Notes: a model not told the origin generated them from the sequence alone. Positions 32,705-45,093 are shown, counted from the first letter of the stretch. The stretch is DNA of 64,000 bases from Ceriagrion tenellum (GCA_963169105.1 OY720644.1:1447001-1511000); one strand, 5' to 3'. Program-made: numbers and translations.

Positions 32705-33304
32705 AGTTCTAATTAGCAAATTATGCAGTTCCCATCTGATATGAGAATTTGCTCAATTGAAAGAATTTGCTAAAAAAAGTCCACTCGAACACAGTCACAA
32801 ACTAAAGTGCTTTCCTATTTGAATTTTCCACTAAGTCACCACCAATCATCAGATTCGGCAGACAATTACAATGGTATGAGTTTGTCATCATCAAAAGAGT
32901 AGTAAAATGGGATATCTTCAAATAAGGGAGACAGGCATCATGGGTTTCCACGCCTCAGTCAACACACTAATTCACTCAATATTCCCAAGGCCCAATCTTC
33001 TCAAACAGGCAGATGTAAAATGAAGTCAATCACTCAATAATAACGTAGTTACATTGACACTGGGTGATATGTCGAGGGAATGTATATACAAATCTCAAAA
33101 CCACAGCAGTTTCCCACAGTAGAAGAAAGCAGAATGACTGACACTTTTTCAAGAACAAAATTTTCACAACTATTAAACAGCAATATTCTTGCATAGAAAA
33201 AAATATAAATTACGACATTATTTTTCATTTTATACAAATATTTTACTAAGGTGCTAAATTGTTAAATTGAAATTTTCCCACCCATCACGCAGTGTACATG
33301 GTAG
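32705..33304. other. No gene seen; would include any BEL 5' LTR
   Basis: AT-rich. Position relative to the primer-binding-site-like motif suggests LTR sequence, but there is no second copy in the window for comparison. Confidence 0.3.
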
Positions 33305-33520
33305 TGCTGGTTTGAGCAAATAAAGGAAGTTATTTTACGACCCTTATTTGATGCATTCACTCTATTTTACCAACACCCTGGTAAGGTGGAAAGAAAAAGG
33401 AAAGCTATAATGATGATAGATAAGGATCATCACCATGTCCAGGGCATTAATTTGGAATCAACTGATCCAGAAGTATTGCAAGCAGCTGACAGTGATGAAG
33501 ACGAAGACTTTTTGGGTTAG
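33305..33520 (+). CDS. Unidentified acidic C-terminal exon candidate
   Basis: Open from a possible acceptor (TAG at 33302-33304) to TAG at 33518-33520, about 71 codons. It reads FEQIKEVILRPLFDAFTLFY, then a basic ERKRK segment, then INLESTDPEVLQAADSDEDE and a final FLG. Codon content and the ordered basic-then-acidic C-terminus look protein-like. AATAAA-type signals follow at about 33709 and 33834. I do not recognise the family; it could be a terminal host exon or a transposon exon. The upstream exon was not found. Confidence 0.3.
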   Translation, partial: CWFEQIKEVILRPLFDAFTLFYQHPGKVERKRKAIMMIDKDHHHVQGINLESTDPEVLQAADSDEDEDFLG

Positions 33521-33869
33521 CAATCTTATTAGAAATTTCAGGTAAGCAATAATCCTTATGGTGTTCAAAAAGGACTGGCAATACCAATCAATACAGCTGT
33601 CTGGTCAAAACAAAACAATGACAGTGAAACTCATAGAAATTCCACCACCAAAAACAATGTCATGTTTCATGAGAAAAATAATCGACTGACAAAATATGAT
33701 TGTGATAACAATAAAATTTTTATTTCCTTAGATCATTCTGAAATCTTTGTATTTACTGAGCATATAAAGATGTTGAATGACTTTAGATGCACAAAAAACT
33801 CAAATATATGCCAAAGAACGATTCATTAAGTCTTATATTAAAATAAAACTGTAAATAATATGCATGTCC
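33521..33869. other. Possible 3' untranslated region or spacer
   Basis: AT-rich, with AATAAA words at about 33709 and 33834 and no coding. Confidence 0.3.
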
Positions 33870-33873
33870 CTAT
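33870..33873. repeat. CTAT flanking repeat, left of piggyBac 1
   Basis: CTAT stands directly before the CCCTTTC end and is repeated directly after the other end at 37965-37968. It would be a non-TTAA target duplication. Confidence 0.55.
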
Positions 33874-33888
33874 CCCTTTCTACCCTGA

Positions 33889-33906
33889 CCCGCACGATCG
33901 TGCGGG
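33889..33906. repeat. Subterminal palindrome of piggyBac 1, left outer
   Basis: CCCGCACGATCGTGCGGG is a perfect 18-bp palindrome 15 bp inside the left end. Confidence 0.9.
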
Positions 33907-34230
33907 TAAGAAAAAAAATTTTTTACTCCGTCCACGAGCTATTTCTCCGGTTCCCACCGGCTCCAAGCCTTCATGTGGAATCCCCTCTAATGCACAGAGG
34001 AGGTTTTAATTTAATATTTTTACAGTAGGTCATGCTGACGACCTTATTCTGAAAGCCTCTCCGTGCGCATTTTTTTGTCTATGGTATGTTGCAATTTTTT
34101 TAATGTTTAAAATTGTTATATTCTTTTACTGCTTAATTTTACAATAATTTTAAATGTCAATTGCTGTTGTGGTTCATTCGAGCTCCTCGTATGATGTTTC
34201 ATTAAATATTTATTTCTGATAAAAAATGTA

Positions 34231-34248
34231 CCCGCACGATTGTGTGGG
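34231..34248. repeat. Subterminal palindrome of piggyBac 1, left inner
   Basis: CCCGCACGATTGTGTGGG, an imperfect copy of the 33889 palindrome. Confidence 0.8.
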
Positions 34249-35514
34249 TTCGGGCTTAACTATGACTAATTATCATGATTTTATTTTCTTCAAAGCGAAA
34301 AATGAATTCGTAATGGGAATTCTAGAGAGAAACTTTGTGTGGGACAAAGTCACGCCTTTTTTATTCTTTATTTTATTTGTATGGTGTCGTACATAAACTG
34401 CGATATCATTTTCGGTGATTCTTTACCACCTCACCCCATCGACTTGCCCCATTGCCTTGACTGCTTTTCATATTTTCCCCAACCCTCCATTCCTTCCCAT
34501 CGAAAGGTAACATTGTGTCGAATGTTTTTTTCCTGTTGCTGCACGCGTACGCTTTGAAATGCCGTGCTCATTTACTACTCCGATAACTGGGTATCTAGTT
34601 TCCTCCCATTCCTAGCTACTTTATACTTAATTTGACCGTCTTGGTGAACGATACCCCTCACGACTTGGCTCTGCAGAATTGATGACACAATTTTGACGAT
34701 CAACTCGTAACTTACACCGATGGGTGCCTGGGACTCGGACAGTTCTATTTTGTGTCACTTTTGTCTTCGTAGCCGGATCCCTTACACCGTGTCATGCATT
34801 CTCATACCCCACGATGTATTACAATTTAGCACTTGGGATTTTTTGCGTTTGAGCCAGGCTTAACAATGAAACCAATGAAATGGCTTTGCATGGGTCGCTG
34901 GGACTCATCGGTTCAGTCAACGTGTGATGTTCGGTGAGTGACCGTGTGTGTTCAACGTTTCTAGAAAAGGATACAATCGGTGAATTCAACGTTTGATCAT
35001 CCTGAGTGGCTGCGAAGAAGTGCATCGCCTCTAGCTAAAGGTAAAATTTTTTCCTTATTTTTTTTCATTCAACTAGTGATTAGTTTTCAAATCATTAGAA
35101 TAAATAGTAATACTGTCTCAAGCTGTTCAAATCACGTAATGAAAATAATGAAAACACGAGAAACAAAAGAATGCGCGTTACGCTTGCTTTTCAGGCTTGT
35201 CTTTCTTGGATGTCTAGCGTAATGCATGATAGATATGAAGAATGTTTTGTGTTAACCAGGATGTGCCCTAACATTTAATTGCATTCTTTTCCATGCATTG
35301 GAAATGTGCTCTCTATCATATACAGTTGTTCTCGTAGTTAGTTTTGATATTTCATTTTAGATATATAATTTGTAAAAAATTATAAAAATGTATTTCGGAA
35401 AAATACACAATATATTTAGGGTTGATTTTGCGTTGCTAATTATTCACACGAAAATTTTTGGGATTCATATGAGTCAGTGGCTAAATGATTAATATGCTCT
35501 GATTTGTTTGGCAG

Positions 35515-37553
35515 ATGGCAAAGCGAACATTACCGCTGACAACAGAGAGGATCCTACAGCTATTTAATGAAGAATCAGAGATAAGTGAACTAAGTGATGA
35601 TGAGGACGTAGATCAAACATATTTGCCTCCTCGCATTATTAGTGACGAGACCTCTGACGACTGCAGTGAGGAAGAAGCATCCTCTCCATCCTCATCGGCT
35701 TCTACCTCCGCGCAGAGTGGCATACAGTTTGCGCCTATCTCTAAGCCTCCTTCTCCATTTGAAACGGGACTACCGTCAGCAGAAAGCCCGGCTTCAAGGA
35801 ATAACTCACTTCCACCTTCAGAGCGTGCTTGTCCAGAGAAAAGGTTAAGACCTCAGAGGAAGCTGCCTGTGAGGAGAATGGCGTGGCGCCAAAAAGCTTT
35901 CGAGGAGAAAGTTCATCCGCCAGAGAAAAACTCTGTCGAGAAACTGGTGAGTTTACGATAGTAGTATATTACAATTGATAGGCTTATTACTTAAATTCAA
36001 GTTACCTTGTTAAATTTTACAATGATGTTTGACCTAATCATTAGTATTCCTCCGCTGACTATGCTAAAATCATTTTCAGAACCCTGATCCGGTTGCGAGC
36101 CCTCTTCACTACTGGCTGAAATATTTCCCAAACGATTTCTTCCAGCTCGCGGCAGATTTTACAAACATGTATTCTGTGGCTAAATCAGGGAAATCAATAG
36201 ATACCAATCCCAATGAAATAAAAAAGTTTTTCGGAATCAGCATTCTCATGGGGGTTATAAAGTATCCAAGGCTGCCAATGTACTGGCAACAAGGATTTCG
36301 TCTTCCTCAGATTGCGGAGAATATGACCAGAGATCGTTTTCTGACCATGAGGATGAATTTACACTTCATGGATACCCTTGTCCCCCCACCCGATTCTGAG
36401 GTTAATAAGTTGTGGAAGGTACAACCGATAATTGATGTAGTGCGTAACGCATGCCGTGATATTCCTCGAGATTATAACTACTATTCAGTCAACGAGCAAA
36501 TGATTCCATTTACAGGCCGTTGTCCCGGACTAAAGCAATATATAAAAAACAAACCTCAACCTGTGGGCTTAAAGAATTACATTATTACATCTTCTTCGGG
36601 TGTAGTGATGGATTTGAAGTGTTTCAGGGAAAGAATACTCCTCTCCCCTTTCCGGAGCTAGGCCATGGCCCGTCTGTGGTTATGCGCCTGATTCAAACTA
36701 TCCCCGCGGGGAGTTTTGTTTATTTTGATCGCCTGTTTACCACTCTCCCACTGCTGGAAAAATTATACAGTATAGAGATAGAAGGAACAGGTAAAATAAT
36801 GGCGAATCGAGTCACGGGTCAGATCAAGCTTGAAGAAAAGAAAATGAACCGGGTGAATCACTGCAATATGTGCGCAGTGATGATAATATTGTTGTCGTTC
36901 AATGGAAGGACAATAACAAGGTGCTTTTAGCGTCCACCTGTAGTGGTATCGAACCACAGCAGGATGTTCAGCGGTGGTCTAAAAAAGAACGAAAATATCT
37001 AGATGTACCTTGTCCAGCTATTGTCCAAAGATACAATAAATCAATGGGGGGAGTTGATCTGTGTGATCAAATGATGGAGAACTACAGAATTTGGTTTAAA
37101 ACAAAAAAGTGGACCCTCAAAGTGATTCTACACTTTCTGGATTTAGGAACCGTAAATAGCTGGTTCATGTACAAGGAAGCATCTAGAGAAAATAAGAGCC
37201 CTCGAAGGAAAACAAAGGACTTCCTAAAGTTCAGGACTGAGCTAGCAGAAGCTCTCATTGCTACTCCCGATAGAGATAGGGTGGATGGAACCGATGAAGA
37301 TATTATGGTGGATGAGGTTCCTAAAGAGAAAAAATGTAAATATTACAATCCACCCAGTGTTATTCCCTGTGCAGACAAGCGTTTTGATGGTTATAACCAT
37401 TTCCCGGTGATTGATGACATCTCATCGCCGAGAATGTGCAGGTACGATGAATGCAACAGCAGGACAAAAACAAGATGTGAGAAGTGTAACGTTTATTTAT
37501 GTCTTTTCAAGAGCAAAAATTGTTTTAAATGTTTCCACACATGTCATCCTTAA
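35515..37553 (+). pseudogene. piggyBac transposase, spliced, with two frameshifts
   Basis: The start ATG directly follows a TTTGTTTGGCAG acceptor. A GTAAAA donor at 35041 would give a 474-bp 5'-UTR intron. Exon 35515-35946 encodes an acidic Ser-rich N-terminus. A phase-0 GT-AG intron (35947-36079) leads to the DDE core: DPVASPLHYW, FFGISILMGVIKYPRLPMYW, then SVNEQMIPFTGR. In the last block the first catalytic Asp (usual SVDE) is Asn. FDRLFTTLP and MGGVDLCDQM keep the other two Asp. Frameshifts near 36612 and 36850 each fit loss of one base. The C-terminus is a Cys-rich zinc-binding domain (CRYDECN, CEKCNVYLC, CFKCFHTC). Full length would be about 630 residues, usual for the family. Confidence 0.9.
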
Positions 37554-37764
37554 ATTATTTTCTATTTTAGTGGACACTGAGAAAAATTGAAAATACTGAC
37601 GCCATTTATCACATGTTTCATAAATGTATTTTTTATTAAAATGGTTTCTCCAGAAGACTTAAATATTGTTTTGTAAGTAATAGCGACTATTTGTGTTTTT
37701 CATGGGAGTAAATCTTGTTAAAATAAATTTTTTAGAATAATTTTCAGTCGTAATTGCGCCCGAA

Positions 37765-37782
37765 CCCACACGAATGTGCGGG
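37765..37782. repeat. Subterminal palindrome of piggyBac 1, right inner
   Basis: CCCACACGAATGTGCGGG, imperfect, preceded by CCCGAA. Confidence 0.75.
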
Positions 37783-37817
37783 TGAGGAATTTTCCTGATT
37801 ACACAATTGCACCCGAA

Positions 37818-37835
37818 CCCGCACGATTGTGCGGG
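37818..37835. repeat. Subterminal palindrome of piggyBac 1, right outer
   Basis: CCCGCACGATTGTGCGGG, with one off-centre mismatch; also preceded by CCCGAA. Confidence 0.85.
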
Positions 37836-37964
37836 TACCTTTCCGCGATAGCTGCTGGTCTAAAAATTTTTTTTTCTTCCAGATGGCTAAAATAAATCTC
37901 TATGAACCAGAAAAACGCAATAGTTCGTTAAAATTAGGAAAAAAAATTTCTCGGGTGGAAAGGG

Positions 37965-37968
37965 CTAT
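37965..37968. repeat. CTAT flanking repeat, right of piggyBac 1
   Basis: Partner of 33870-33873; it directly follows GAAAGGG. Confidence 0.55.
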
Positions 37969-40900
37969 AACCCATATACAAGATGTAACATTATAGTGAA
38001 TAAAAGATATCCATTGAAAAAACTAAGCCATTTGTGATGTATTTTCTATAATTAGCACTAAATGTCTGAAAAACGCCGTACAACCAATTGCATTTTACAA
38101 TGTGGCATGACCAACTAAGGGTTAAATGGCAAGTTTTCAGGATCTCTACTCTGTTATTGATAGTTCCTGAGATAATACAGATAGAGTGAACATCAACACT
38201 ATCCCAATTTTGCATGCACCATCTATGAAAAATGGCTGCAGCAACTAGGATACATTTTTTGAAATCATCACGTTAAACTGCCAATACATGCAAGTATAGG
38301 AGTGCAAAAAATTAATTTTTCAAAAATGGTCATGCACCAATTAAATTTTATTGTATCATTTGATTTGGAAAGACCCTAAAGGGAAACTACCTCATAAAAC
38401 CAAAACCACTGTTTCTTCATTATATTAGGGTTTTGGATTCCTAAGTTTGCAACAAGGCAAGATTTAGGAGATGTGCACATCCTACAAATAGAATGAATTG
38501 ACTTTTAGCAAAAATGCATTGCACATCTTAATTCGTAGGAAACTTCATTCAACAACATGACTGAAAAAAATTTCTTTTAAACATGCAAACAGAAAAGGGC
38601 AAGTTTAGCCTCTGACTTTAGTCACCTATCAAGTATTCATCTCTGACTGCACATGATGCAAACCAATGAGAAATCTATAGTAATTATGGTAAAAGATTAC
38701 CAGCCAAAAATTTCTCATGCTACTTCCATTAGTTTCCCGTAATTGAACTGGGTCAAATTGCTTGTCGTAAAACTTGCTACTCTCGTATTTCTGTTAAAAG
38801 TAAGGGAACAGGTTGAAATAAATTTAAATACACCCCATCAACAACTCAACTTTAAGCCTCCTTAGTTTCACCAAGGGTGAATCCATAGCAAAGAAATGGG
38901 ATCAAGACCAGAAAAAAGTCATGGATACCTGATGATGCACAATCATTCCTCAAGACCAAACATGTACTTCTGGCAAACAATCTGAATGGTTATCACACAG
39001 TATAGTTTCCACAGTGAATAGACAGAACACCTAATACACAACATTTCTTTGGTATCTACGTGACCAGCAAGTAGTGAAGGATTGAAAACCAACTAATTTC
39101 AACAAAAAAAATTTACCAAATACTGCCTACATAACACAGTACATTCAATCACTTCAGCATGTATGTTATAAGAGTAATAATTCATTAAAAACATCATTTT
39201 TTGCATTAATTAAAGATTTCACCATCAATCAATAAAATGTGTCAGGCATGTTGGCCCATCAAATCACTATTGGTTGCATGACAAATAGTTGGGATTGTGA
39301 AGCCCCAAAGATTGACGGATTACAACACAACTATACCAAGCCTCTATAAACAATAAATTGGAGCTGTCATATGCAAGAACTAATACAAAGCTTTATGATA
39401 CAGCTCTAAGCGCTCATACCAGGAATGCTAAATCTGTACATAACTGAATATGGGGTCTCCATAAACACAAATACCTGAATAAAACGGGTTCAGTCTGGCA
39501 TCTCCCGTTAGCTTGTCCATGACTTTCATTTACATCCAACACCAAGGGTGTCGGACAAGTTACATGTGAACTGAAAAGTGAAAAAAGTGAAAATTATATT
39601 ATTAAGGCAACATGATCAAATTTAATTAACTTGTTATTAAGAAATTACTCAAACATCATGCAAATTCAATTAAAATCATTCAGAGTTTAAGGGAGGACAC
39701 ATAAAATTAATACAAGAACTCACCCTGACATGAAAAATGTCAGGGTTTATAAAACAGTCAATGAAAATGAATGAGAATTAAAAAATTTAAAAATAAAAAA
39801 GTAAAACTGAGCATTCTGGAGAAAACGTTCATTTACATCACCCTACATCTGAGACAGACACTAATGCTCTATTGACGACGAAAAGAAAATTGAACTTATT
39901 TCACAGCAGATATTCTATCATGCACCTCATAAGAAAGATCCAAAGAAGTTTCTGAATGATCTACTTACATAATGCCAATATATATTCAAGGAGGTCAAGA
40001 AATTTATGAACATACATGAATTCATTCTCCAAAAGAATTATGAAACAATAATTACCTATTCACATTTTATGCACTCAAGCATTGTCTCAGTCCCATAATT
40101 TTAAAACCAATCTTCACAATAAAGGCTAATGAATTGATTACAATTACTCAATTGCTTGAAATTGCAATTAATGGATGGATCACTTAGGTTGAGATTCAGA
40201 ACTATACTAGTCAGAAAAATGACAATAATGGTAAGAAAGCCAAGACAGTAAAATTGACATTATCAAAAGTACTGCAATATCACAACCATGACAATAATGG
40301 TAAGAAAGCCAAGACAGTAAAATTGACATTATCAAAAGTACTGCAATATCACAACCATTTTTTGGCTACCTATCCTAATCCACCTCCAAAAAAAGAGGAA
40401 AAGAAAGAGAACTGAGTTCATGAAATGCTGAAATCAGACAAAATGTAAACTATCAACTGGATTAATTAAGGTAAAATATTTTGTTGCTAGGTTATCTAAC
40501 GACTGAGAAAGTAATTATAAGCCATACATTTTCTGACATTAAACAAAGCCAAAAAGTAAGACGTAAAACGTGCATTGAGACAAGAAAATCAGTCCAGCAG
40601 GCAAAAACATGACAAAACATTAAGTTGATTATCATTAAACAACGCCAAAAACAAAGATAATGAAATCACTAGTAAGTGAAATAGAATATTTATGGGAAAT
40701 GCAAGATAGACAACCGTAGGTAAACTTATCATTAACTGAATTAATAGAGTTGATGATAGAAGAGTGAGAATAGCAGGGGGGAGAGGAATGTGACATGCTC
40801 CCGAAGAGCTTAACAAGAGTTCAGGCAGTTTCACAAATGGCGATATATTAGCAAGGAGTTCGATTCCAGCTCCCATCTATGGGCAAAGATGTAGGTAAAC

Positions 40901-42959
40901 CAACCGACTGAAAGAGTTAACAACAATCAATATAATGTTCCTTCAATTATGAAATTAGGTACTACCAAATGTTTAGCCAAATTAGCATTGGTAAGTATTT
41001 TCATTTTAAATACTCAAGTGTACAGCAGCAAGACAAACGTACTTAAACCAGCAAATCGATAACAAAACAAGTTTCATTCACTGTGCATTTTCCCTTGGAA
41101 AGATAAATGTGGCTAGAAAATGGAATACTCCTAAAAGACACAATACAGAACAAAAGTGCATGGCATTCAATGAAAACTATTGAATACGACCACACCATTA
41201 ACGCTTTTAGCCAATGTATCCAGAACTTGCAGCCACAAGTCCACATTTGCAATTCTGAACGGTACAAGTATTGTCAGAAAAAGCTACAATTACACATTTT
41301 ATATGGCATTTTACAGGCTTCCTCTCTCCATAAAAATCAAAGACCTCAAAAATTTAACGTCCAGTACGTTTCAATCAGGAGCGACATTCAGCAATAACAA
41401 TTATGTTGAGTCTCAACAAGCAATGGGTTAATATGATAATGAATCATTCAAGCTCGAACCACCCCAAGTACCAAAGAGTAAAAATGAACATCAATTAATG
41501 TTATTAAATGTTAGCAATCAATTAAATGTTAGCAAGGCAGGTGATCGATGTCAAAAGACAAAAACAATTCAAACATAATAGTTTCATGCTAAAACTTTTG
41601 TACAACGCATTCACTGCTAGATCCAACAATTTTCTGCTACCTTTCTTTAAAAATCATGGTTATTTCTACGGGAAATTCAGAACGGTGCAATTTTCCTGCA
41701 GTCCTCCCAATCTCCATCCTGATCAAAACAGTGAAAATTAACGTTACACTTGACAAAAAATCTTGCAATTTATACATCACTCATATCTCTCATTAACAAA
41801 CAATCGAAGAAATCTTAAGTCCAAATACCATCAACATAGTAAAGCTACCAACGTTTGATTAATTCGGAAAAAAATCCAATCCAAATTCAAGGAATGGCTT
41901 TACAGATGGTTCAGAGCCAAGGTAAAAAATAAGAGATATTGACTAAGTTAGGGATTTGACATTAATAACAGAGACCATTCTAAAGGGTGTAACGCGAATG
42001 AATAAGCTACATACTACACAGGCCACTTAAATGTCAATGCACACCATTAGATTAGAACAACACACCCAACACGAAGTCTCACCGATCCGTTTTTCTCAAT
42101 GATGACATGCTCCAATGACGAAAGAAATATCCTGTTGGAGAGACAGCATTTATTACGGTGGGGTGAAATCAAAATATTGTCTCTCAGGGGCATAACCGGC
42201 TCTACATTAGTTGAAGAAAATACACCACACGAACATCACATCAAATAACATTCGACTGTCTCAAAGTACGCCTACATGCTAGTATCAATAGTCTCTCACG
42301 AGAGAATTCCTTACGTGACTTGGAATATCAAGGGTGTCAATCTATAACGAAGTGATTCAAATAACACTGTTTGTATTGCTAAACGGATAGTAGAATTCTC
42401 CTGGGCAAGTGCATCCATAAACACTGAGGAAGAATCAACAACTTACACATGCAGTTAGTGGACATCGTGCCACTCCTTATCCTGGGGAATGGTATACTTG
42501 CTTTAAAAGCAGAACAATCACCAAAAAATGTACTTCACTGCTTTTTGACAATTCTCCATCACTGCCATTACGAACATTACGAAGAGGACGTGACGTCACA
42601 GAAATACATCCCCGTTCGCCATTATGTGCATCCATTAGTGACGTCAATATTAAAAATTATCACGAAAAAAGGCAACTAAACCAAAGCGCAAAAGATGAAA
42701 TGAAAGTGTAGACTCTTAAACTTTCCCATAATTTAGCTCCATTCAAGGTTTGACCATAGTCACTGCGTTAAATATTGCGCAGAGGTGAGTGGTTCGATCG
42801 CATAATTTCCACTAACTCTGACCACACCTTAAAATTTCTCATCTTCCGTGAATTATTTAGCGAGCCAAATTCAAACGTTACGTTGTGATAGGAGTCTTTA
42901 ATATTCACAAGTTTCATTTTATGTTTCCATAGCATCCTCAATAGGGATCGGGATTCTAC
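37969..42959. other. Long AT-rich stretch without genes; one 69-bp tandem duplication
   Basis: No open frame with a domain, no terminal repeats and no RNA gene. The only structure I support is the exact tandem duplication at 40219-40356. Composition is uniform, consistent with intergenic or intronic DNA. Confidence 0.5.
40219..40356. repeat. 69-bp exact tandem duplication
   Basis: The unit beginning ATGACAATAATGGTAAGAAA at 40219 recurs from 40288 with no visible change. It is either a recent slippage or recombination event, or an assembly duplication. Confidence 0.85.
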
Positions 42960-44070
42960 TTTAAAATCATAAAAATATTAAGGCCTCTTCTATTTATACT
43001 GTATATTAATGACCTACCCTCCAAGGTTCGCTCTGGAGATTTGGTAGTATATGCTGATGACACAAGTCATTTTATCAAAAATGATCCTGATGATTTCAAC
43101 ATTCTTCAAGAGAGAATAGATGAAATGGTCTCCTGGTGCAATGCCAACTATGTTGCTATCAATCAAAGGAAATGTAATTTTATTCATTTTCATCCACATC
43201 GGAAGAGAATCTTGTCTTGTCCTTTGTTAAAAGTGTGTGATAAGGTAGTTGCTAGCCCTAGTGTCTCCAAATTTTTAGGTGTGTACATTGATGAATCCCT
43301 AAGTTAGGAGGCTCATGTAGACTCTTTGTGCTCCAAGGTAGCATCTGGTTGATATCTACTCTGGAGGGTTTTGCTACTTACAAACCAAATGGTTGCTGTA
43401 TCCGTGTATTATGGGTATATATACTCAAGGCCCAGATATGGTGTTGTTGCCTGGGGTCATTCCCCTCACACTCGAAGACTTTTTAAATTGCAAAAATGGG
43501 CCATCAGAACTATTTCCCAAGTGAACAGGAGATCCAGTTGATGGCCTCTGTTCAAGAAGCTTAAACTTCTCACCCTACCTGGCATTTACATTTTTTATTC
43601 AATTTTCTATGCGAGACAAAATAATGATGAATAAGGATGTTCATGGGTATGATACCCAGCAGAGGTGTGACCATAGAACTGTGCCTCACAGCCTGTCATT
43701 ATTCTCAAAAATCCCAAAATATGCCTGATCTAAATTTTAATAATAAACTACCAACTGATATAAAACATAATGAAACTTCCACCATGTTCAAAACAAAACT
43801 GAGGAATTACCTTATAGATAACTGTTTTTACTCCGCTGATGAATTTATGACCTAATGTGTATTTTGTTGATTTGTGCTAACTGCCTCAGTTAATGGTTTA
43901 TTTGGATACATTCATTTTTATTTATTATATGTACTTTGTTGATTTGTGCTTACTGCCCTCAGTTAATGGTTTCTATGAATGTATTCATTTGTGAAGTGTT
44001 GACTTATCCTATACTTGTAAGAACAATTTCTAAGATCAATAAACTATAGTTTATTGCTATTATTATCACT
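42960..44070 (+). mobile_element. 5'-truncated LINE with reverse-transcriptase C-terminus and 3' end
   Basis: The copy starts inside the reverse transcriptase (PLLFILYINDLPSK) and continues through the catalytic VYADDTSHF at about 43050. Then follow SKFLGVYIDESL with an in-frame TAG at 43305, VDSLCSKVASG, YGVVAWGHSPHTRRLFKLQK, LLTLPGIYIFYS, and a C-terminus NKLPTDIKHNETSTMFKTKL ending at 43855. A 3' UTR ends near AATAAACTATAGTTTATT (44038-44055). The Jockey/CR1-type C-terminal layout is recognisable. Stops and frameshifts show it is dead. Confidence 0.8.
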
Positions 44071-44519
44071 GCCTCGGCTGGGACTTGAAACGGACCTTCA
44101 AGATGGGAGATGGGTACAATAACCATCACAATAACTTAATTCCTATCTACGTTATTCTTCCTTTCCATCCATCACACCTCCTCCACATCAATATCTCAGA
44201 AAGCTTGAAAAAGAGTTCTCCACAGACCATACTCAATGAGATGATTGAAAATCTCCTGGATTTTCCCCTTGATACTCTTATTTCCTACATTTGTCAGGTT
44301 ACTAAACCATTATATCCGACAATCTTGGCATCCAATCTCATTCTGATTGCTTAATATGCCCTTTATAACATATATATGTCAAGAGGTTGCCAATAGCTTC
44401 TCCTCTAATTAACTTTCTTACAAAGCATACTTGGTTGTCCTTGTTCTCCAGCTGTCTGTGTCAGGAAAATATTTCAATTCTTAATCAGCCAGAAGGCAGT
44501 TGGGAAATAATTTCATTCG
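44071..44519. other. No recognisable gene
   Basis: An 89-codon frame at 44085-44354 has no recognisable domain. No repeat structure. Confidence 0.35.
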
Positions 44520-44523
44520 TTAA

Positions 44524-44832
44524 CCCTTTCACTGAAGCCCCGTCTCCCGATCAAGAGTCTTACCATGCGGCTGTAAAAATGAAAGGCCCGAGCATTACTT
44601 TTCCCTGAGAAAGAAAGTTCATAGAAAAAGTCATGAGACATTTATAATGTCTGTTTTTTATTACTTGAAGATAAAGAAACATATATGAAGTTTTCAATGC
44701 ACGGTATATTTTTAAGCATTCAAGGGCTGGCAAGTAACTACGAAGCTTTCCACGGAGCTTTCCCGGTCATAAAATTATGTTCACAGCAGCCTGCTGTGTG
44801 AACGTACAAGTACATTCGCTGCAGTTAAAGGG
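44524..44832. mobile_element. piggyBac-type MITE (309 bp) with TTAA duplications
   Basis: CCCTTTCACTGAAGCCC on the left and the reverse complement of CCCTTTAACTGCAGC on the right. The exact TTAA is on both sides (44520-44523, 44833-44836). The interior is non-coding and contains a palindrome CACAGCAGCCTGCTGTG at 44782-44798 about 35 bp from the right end. TTAA duplication and CCCTTT ends define piggyBac-mobilised elements. The ends resemble those of piggyBac 2 at 58943. Confidence 0.8.
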
Positions 44833-44836
44833 TTAA

Positions 44837-45093
44837 TCGACCATAAGCCAGGCAAGTCCCATTTGAAATTTTTCCTGCGGAATCGTATCCCTACCAAACC
44901 GGTTCCTCCACTAACTGACACCAATTACCCTCGAAAAAGCGCAAAAATATTGTCTCCACTTGTAAATGGAGGGGTTTGCATGTATGCTATGCTTAGCTAC
45001 AGCCAACTTGTCCAGTTTACCCCAGTCACAGGGACAGCACTGTTCTATGATTTTCATTACTTTTATCTGGCACATCTCTCCAAAGTACATTTA
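44837..45093. other. No recognisable gene
   Basis: AT-rich spacer between the piggyBac-type MITE and a LINE 3' end. Confidence 0.35.

Larger units (their letters stand above)
33874..37964 (+). mobile_element. piggyBac-type transposon 1 (about 4.1 kb)
   Basis: The ends are CCCTTTCTACCC on the left and the reverse complement of CCCTTTCCACCC on the right, matching the CCCTTT-type piggyBac terminus. Between them lies one spliced transposase gene in plus orientation. Four short palindromes of CCCGCACGAT..GTGCGGG type sit near the ends (33889-33906, 34231-34248, 37765-37782, 37818-37835). Full length is present, but the transposase has two frameshifts and lacks a catalytic Asp, so the copy is not autonomous. 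Confidence 0.85.

Noticed and set aside
38110..38121. GGGTTAA near 38116 as an alternative right end of piggyBac 1
   Set aside because: No matching TTAA-CCC stands at the left, whereas the CCCTTTC(T/C)ACCC pair with CTAT on both sides matches at both ends.
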